DNA from: Desulfuromonadaceae bacterium
Lineage (GTDB): Bacteria; Desulfobacterota; Desulfuromonadia; Geobacterales; Pseudopelobacteraceae
Reading direction: 5' to 3'
Assembly: GCA_028681335.1 (NCBI GenBank)
Contig: JAQUIT010000010.1
Location: 86,729 to 150,728, forward strand
Length of the DNA stretch: 64,000 bases
Shown: positions 63,530 through 64,000 of the stretch, one piece after another
Numbering within the stretch: position 1 is the stretch's first letter
How the letters are laid out: every line of letters starts with the position of its first letter
Notes under the pieces: generated by a model
What the model saw: only the letters and a program-made list of their open reading frames with translations
Told to the model about the DNA's origin: nothing
Database searches by the model: none
Position numbers and translations under genes: made by a program

Positions 63530-64000
63530 AAGGTCCGGTTTTATAGAACGCGTCAGCCGTTTTATGTCCGGACGCAAAAGAACAACCGAACAGGATATCA
63601 ACGACTTTATCGAAGCATCGGAAGAAGAAGGACTGGTTAACGAGGAAGAGTGCGAGATGATCCGCTCCATCTTTTCCCTCAGCACGACAATTGTGCGGGA
63701 AGTCATGGTCACCCGCACTGAAATGGCCTGCGTCACCGTGGATGCCACTGTACGGGAGCTGCTTGAGACTATCATCGCCTGCGGCCACTCCCGTATCCCG
63801 GTATACGAAGACTCCATCGACAATATAATCGGCCTGCTGTATGCCAAAGACCTCCTCAAGCAGTGGGGCACCGATGAAAACAGCCTCTCTGTTCGAGACA
63901 TCATGCGCCCCCCCTACTTTATCCCCGAATCCAAGAACCTGGAACAGCTGCTGCAGGAATTCAAGCGCAAGCGTATCCACCTGGCAATTGTCATTGATGA
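63510..64000 (+). CDS. CorC/HlyC-family CBS-domain protein, N-terminal part (cut by window edge)
   Basis: The start is GTG at 63510, after an ideal AGGAGG, and the frame is open to the window edge, giving 163 residues. The sequence is typical of CorC: EEEGLVNEEECEMIRSIFSL near 40-59, REVMVTRTEM near 66, then a CBS pair with CGHSRIPVYEDSIDNIIGLLYAKDLL. No membrane domain is seen in this part. CorC-type proteins relate to Mg/Co export or, as YbeX, to ribosome function near ybeY. The gene begins inside the pseudouridine synthase end, implying coupling. Confidence 0.88.
   Translation, partial: MEDGNSRRSGFIERVSRFMSGRKRTTEQDINDFIEASEEEGLVNEEECEMIRSIFSLSTTIVREVMVTRTEMACVTVDATVRELLETIIACGHSRIPVYEDSIDNIIGLLYAKDLLKQWGTDENSLSVRDIMRPPYFIPESKNLEQLLQEFKRKRIHLAIVID

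Overview
The window looks like chromosomal DNA of a Geobacter-like member of the Desulfuromonadota. This is an inference from gene content: a porin/multihaem cytochrome module with a rhodanese lipoprotein, an MSH-type pilus locus, a purL lacking the glutaminase domain, a di-haem peroxidase, and the cluster rpsB-tsf-pyrH-frr-uppS-cdsA-dxr-rseP. I see no rRNA, tRNA, CRISPR array, insertion sequence or prophage. Coding density is high and genes lie on both strands.

Layout. (1) 1-6422, minus strand: a tight run of metallo-beta-lactamase-fold hydrolase, purB, mscS, purL and recQ, with recQ cut by the window edge. (2) 6676-19377: an MSHA-type pilus locus. Its core is a PilM/PilN-like protein, PilO-like and PilP-like proteins, a secretin lipoprotein, a GspE-type ATPase with a candidate c-di-GMP-binding N-domain, a GspF-type platform and an ExeA-type ATPase. 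A TPR membrane protein lies on the opposite strand, then a major-type pilin, a terminator and two large modular minor pilins. The last of these carries Ig-like and LamG-like domains and lacks the Glu+5 of normal pilins. (3) 19423-26121: asnS and DUF503, a periplasmic glutaredoxin-like protein, and a minus-strand run of xerD, a 7TM-HD c-di-AMP hydrolase homologue, ybeY and dgkA.

(4) 26342-32263: the most distinctive accessory region. A LysR regulator carrying a vicinal Cys pair in each of two predicted effector loops is divergent from a two-rhodanese-domain lipoprotein, an outer-membrane beta-barrel and a 12-haem lipoprotein cytochrome. This is a plausible outer-membrane electron conduit or oxyanion/sulfur module, resembling the ext clusters of Geobacter. 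(5) 32323-42039: glnD with a strong promoter, a glycosyltransferase, a VF530-type DNA-binding protein, pyruvate carboxylase, ilvE, an unlisted 58-aa four-Cys protein and a 2[4Fe-4S] ferredoxin. (6) 42182-51024: the translation and envelope cluster rpsB to rseP, then a double-hotdog acyl-CoA thioesterase and tsaB. (7) 51057-64000: sucCD behind a phased repeat array, a YeiH-type transporter with a universal stress protein and a YeiE-like LysR regulator, dnaE, accA, a di-haem peroxidase, an rsuA/rluB-type pseudouridine synthase and the start of a CorC-type gene.

Points most worth a second look: the rhodanese/porin/12-haem module and its Cys-pair regulator; the LamG-tipped minor pilin with Pro+5; cdsA and dgkA, whose conserved N-termini extend upstream of any ATG/GTG/TTG; three 21-bp-phased repeats over the sucC promoter; and the small four-Cys protein overlapping the ferredoxin.
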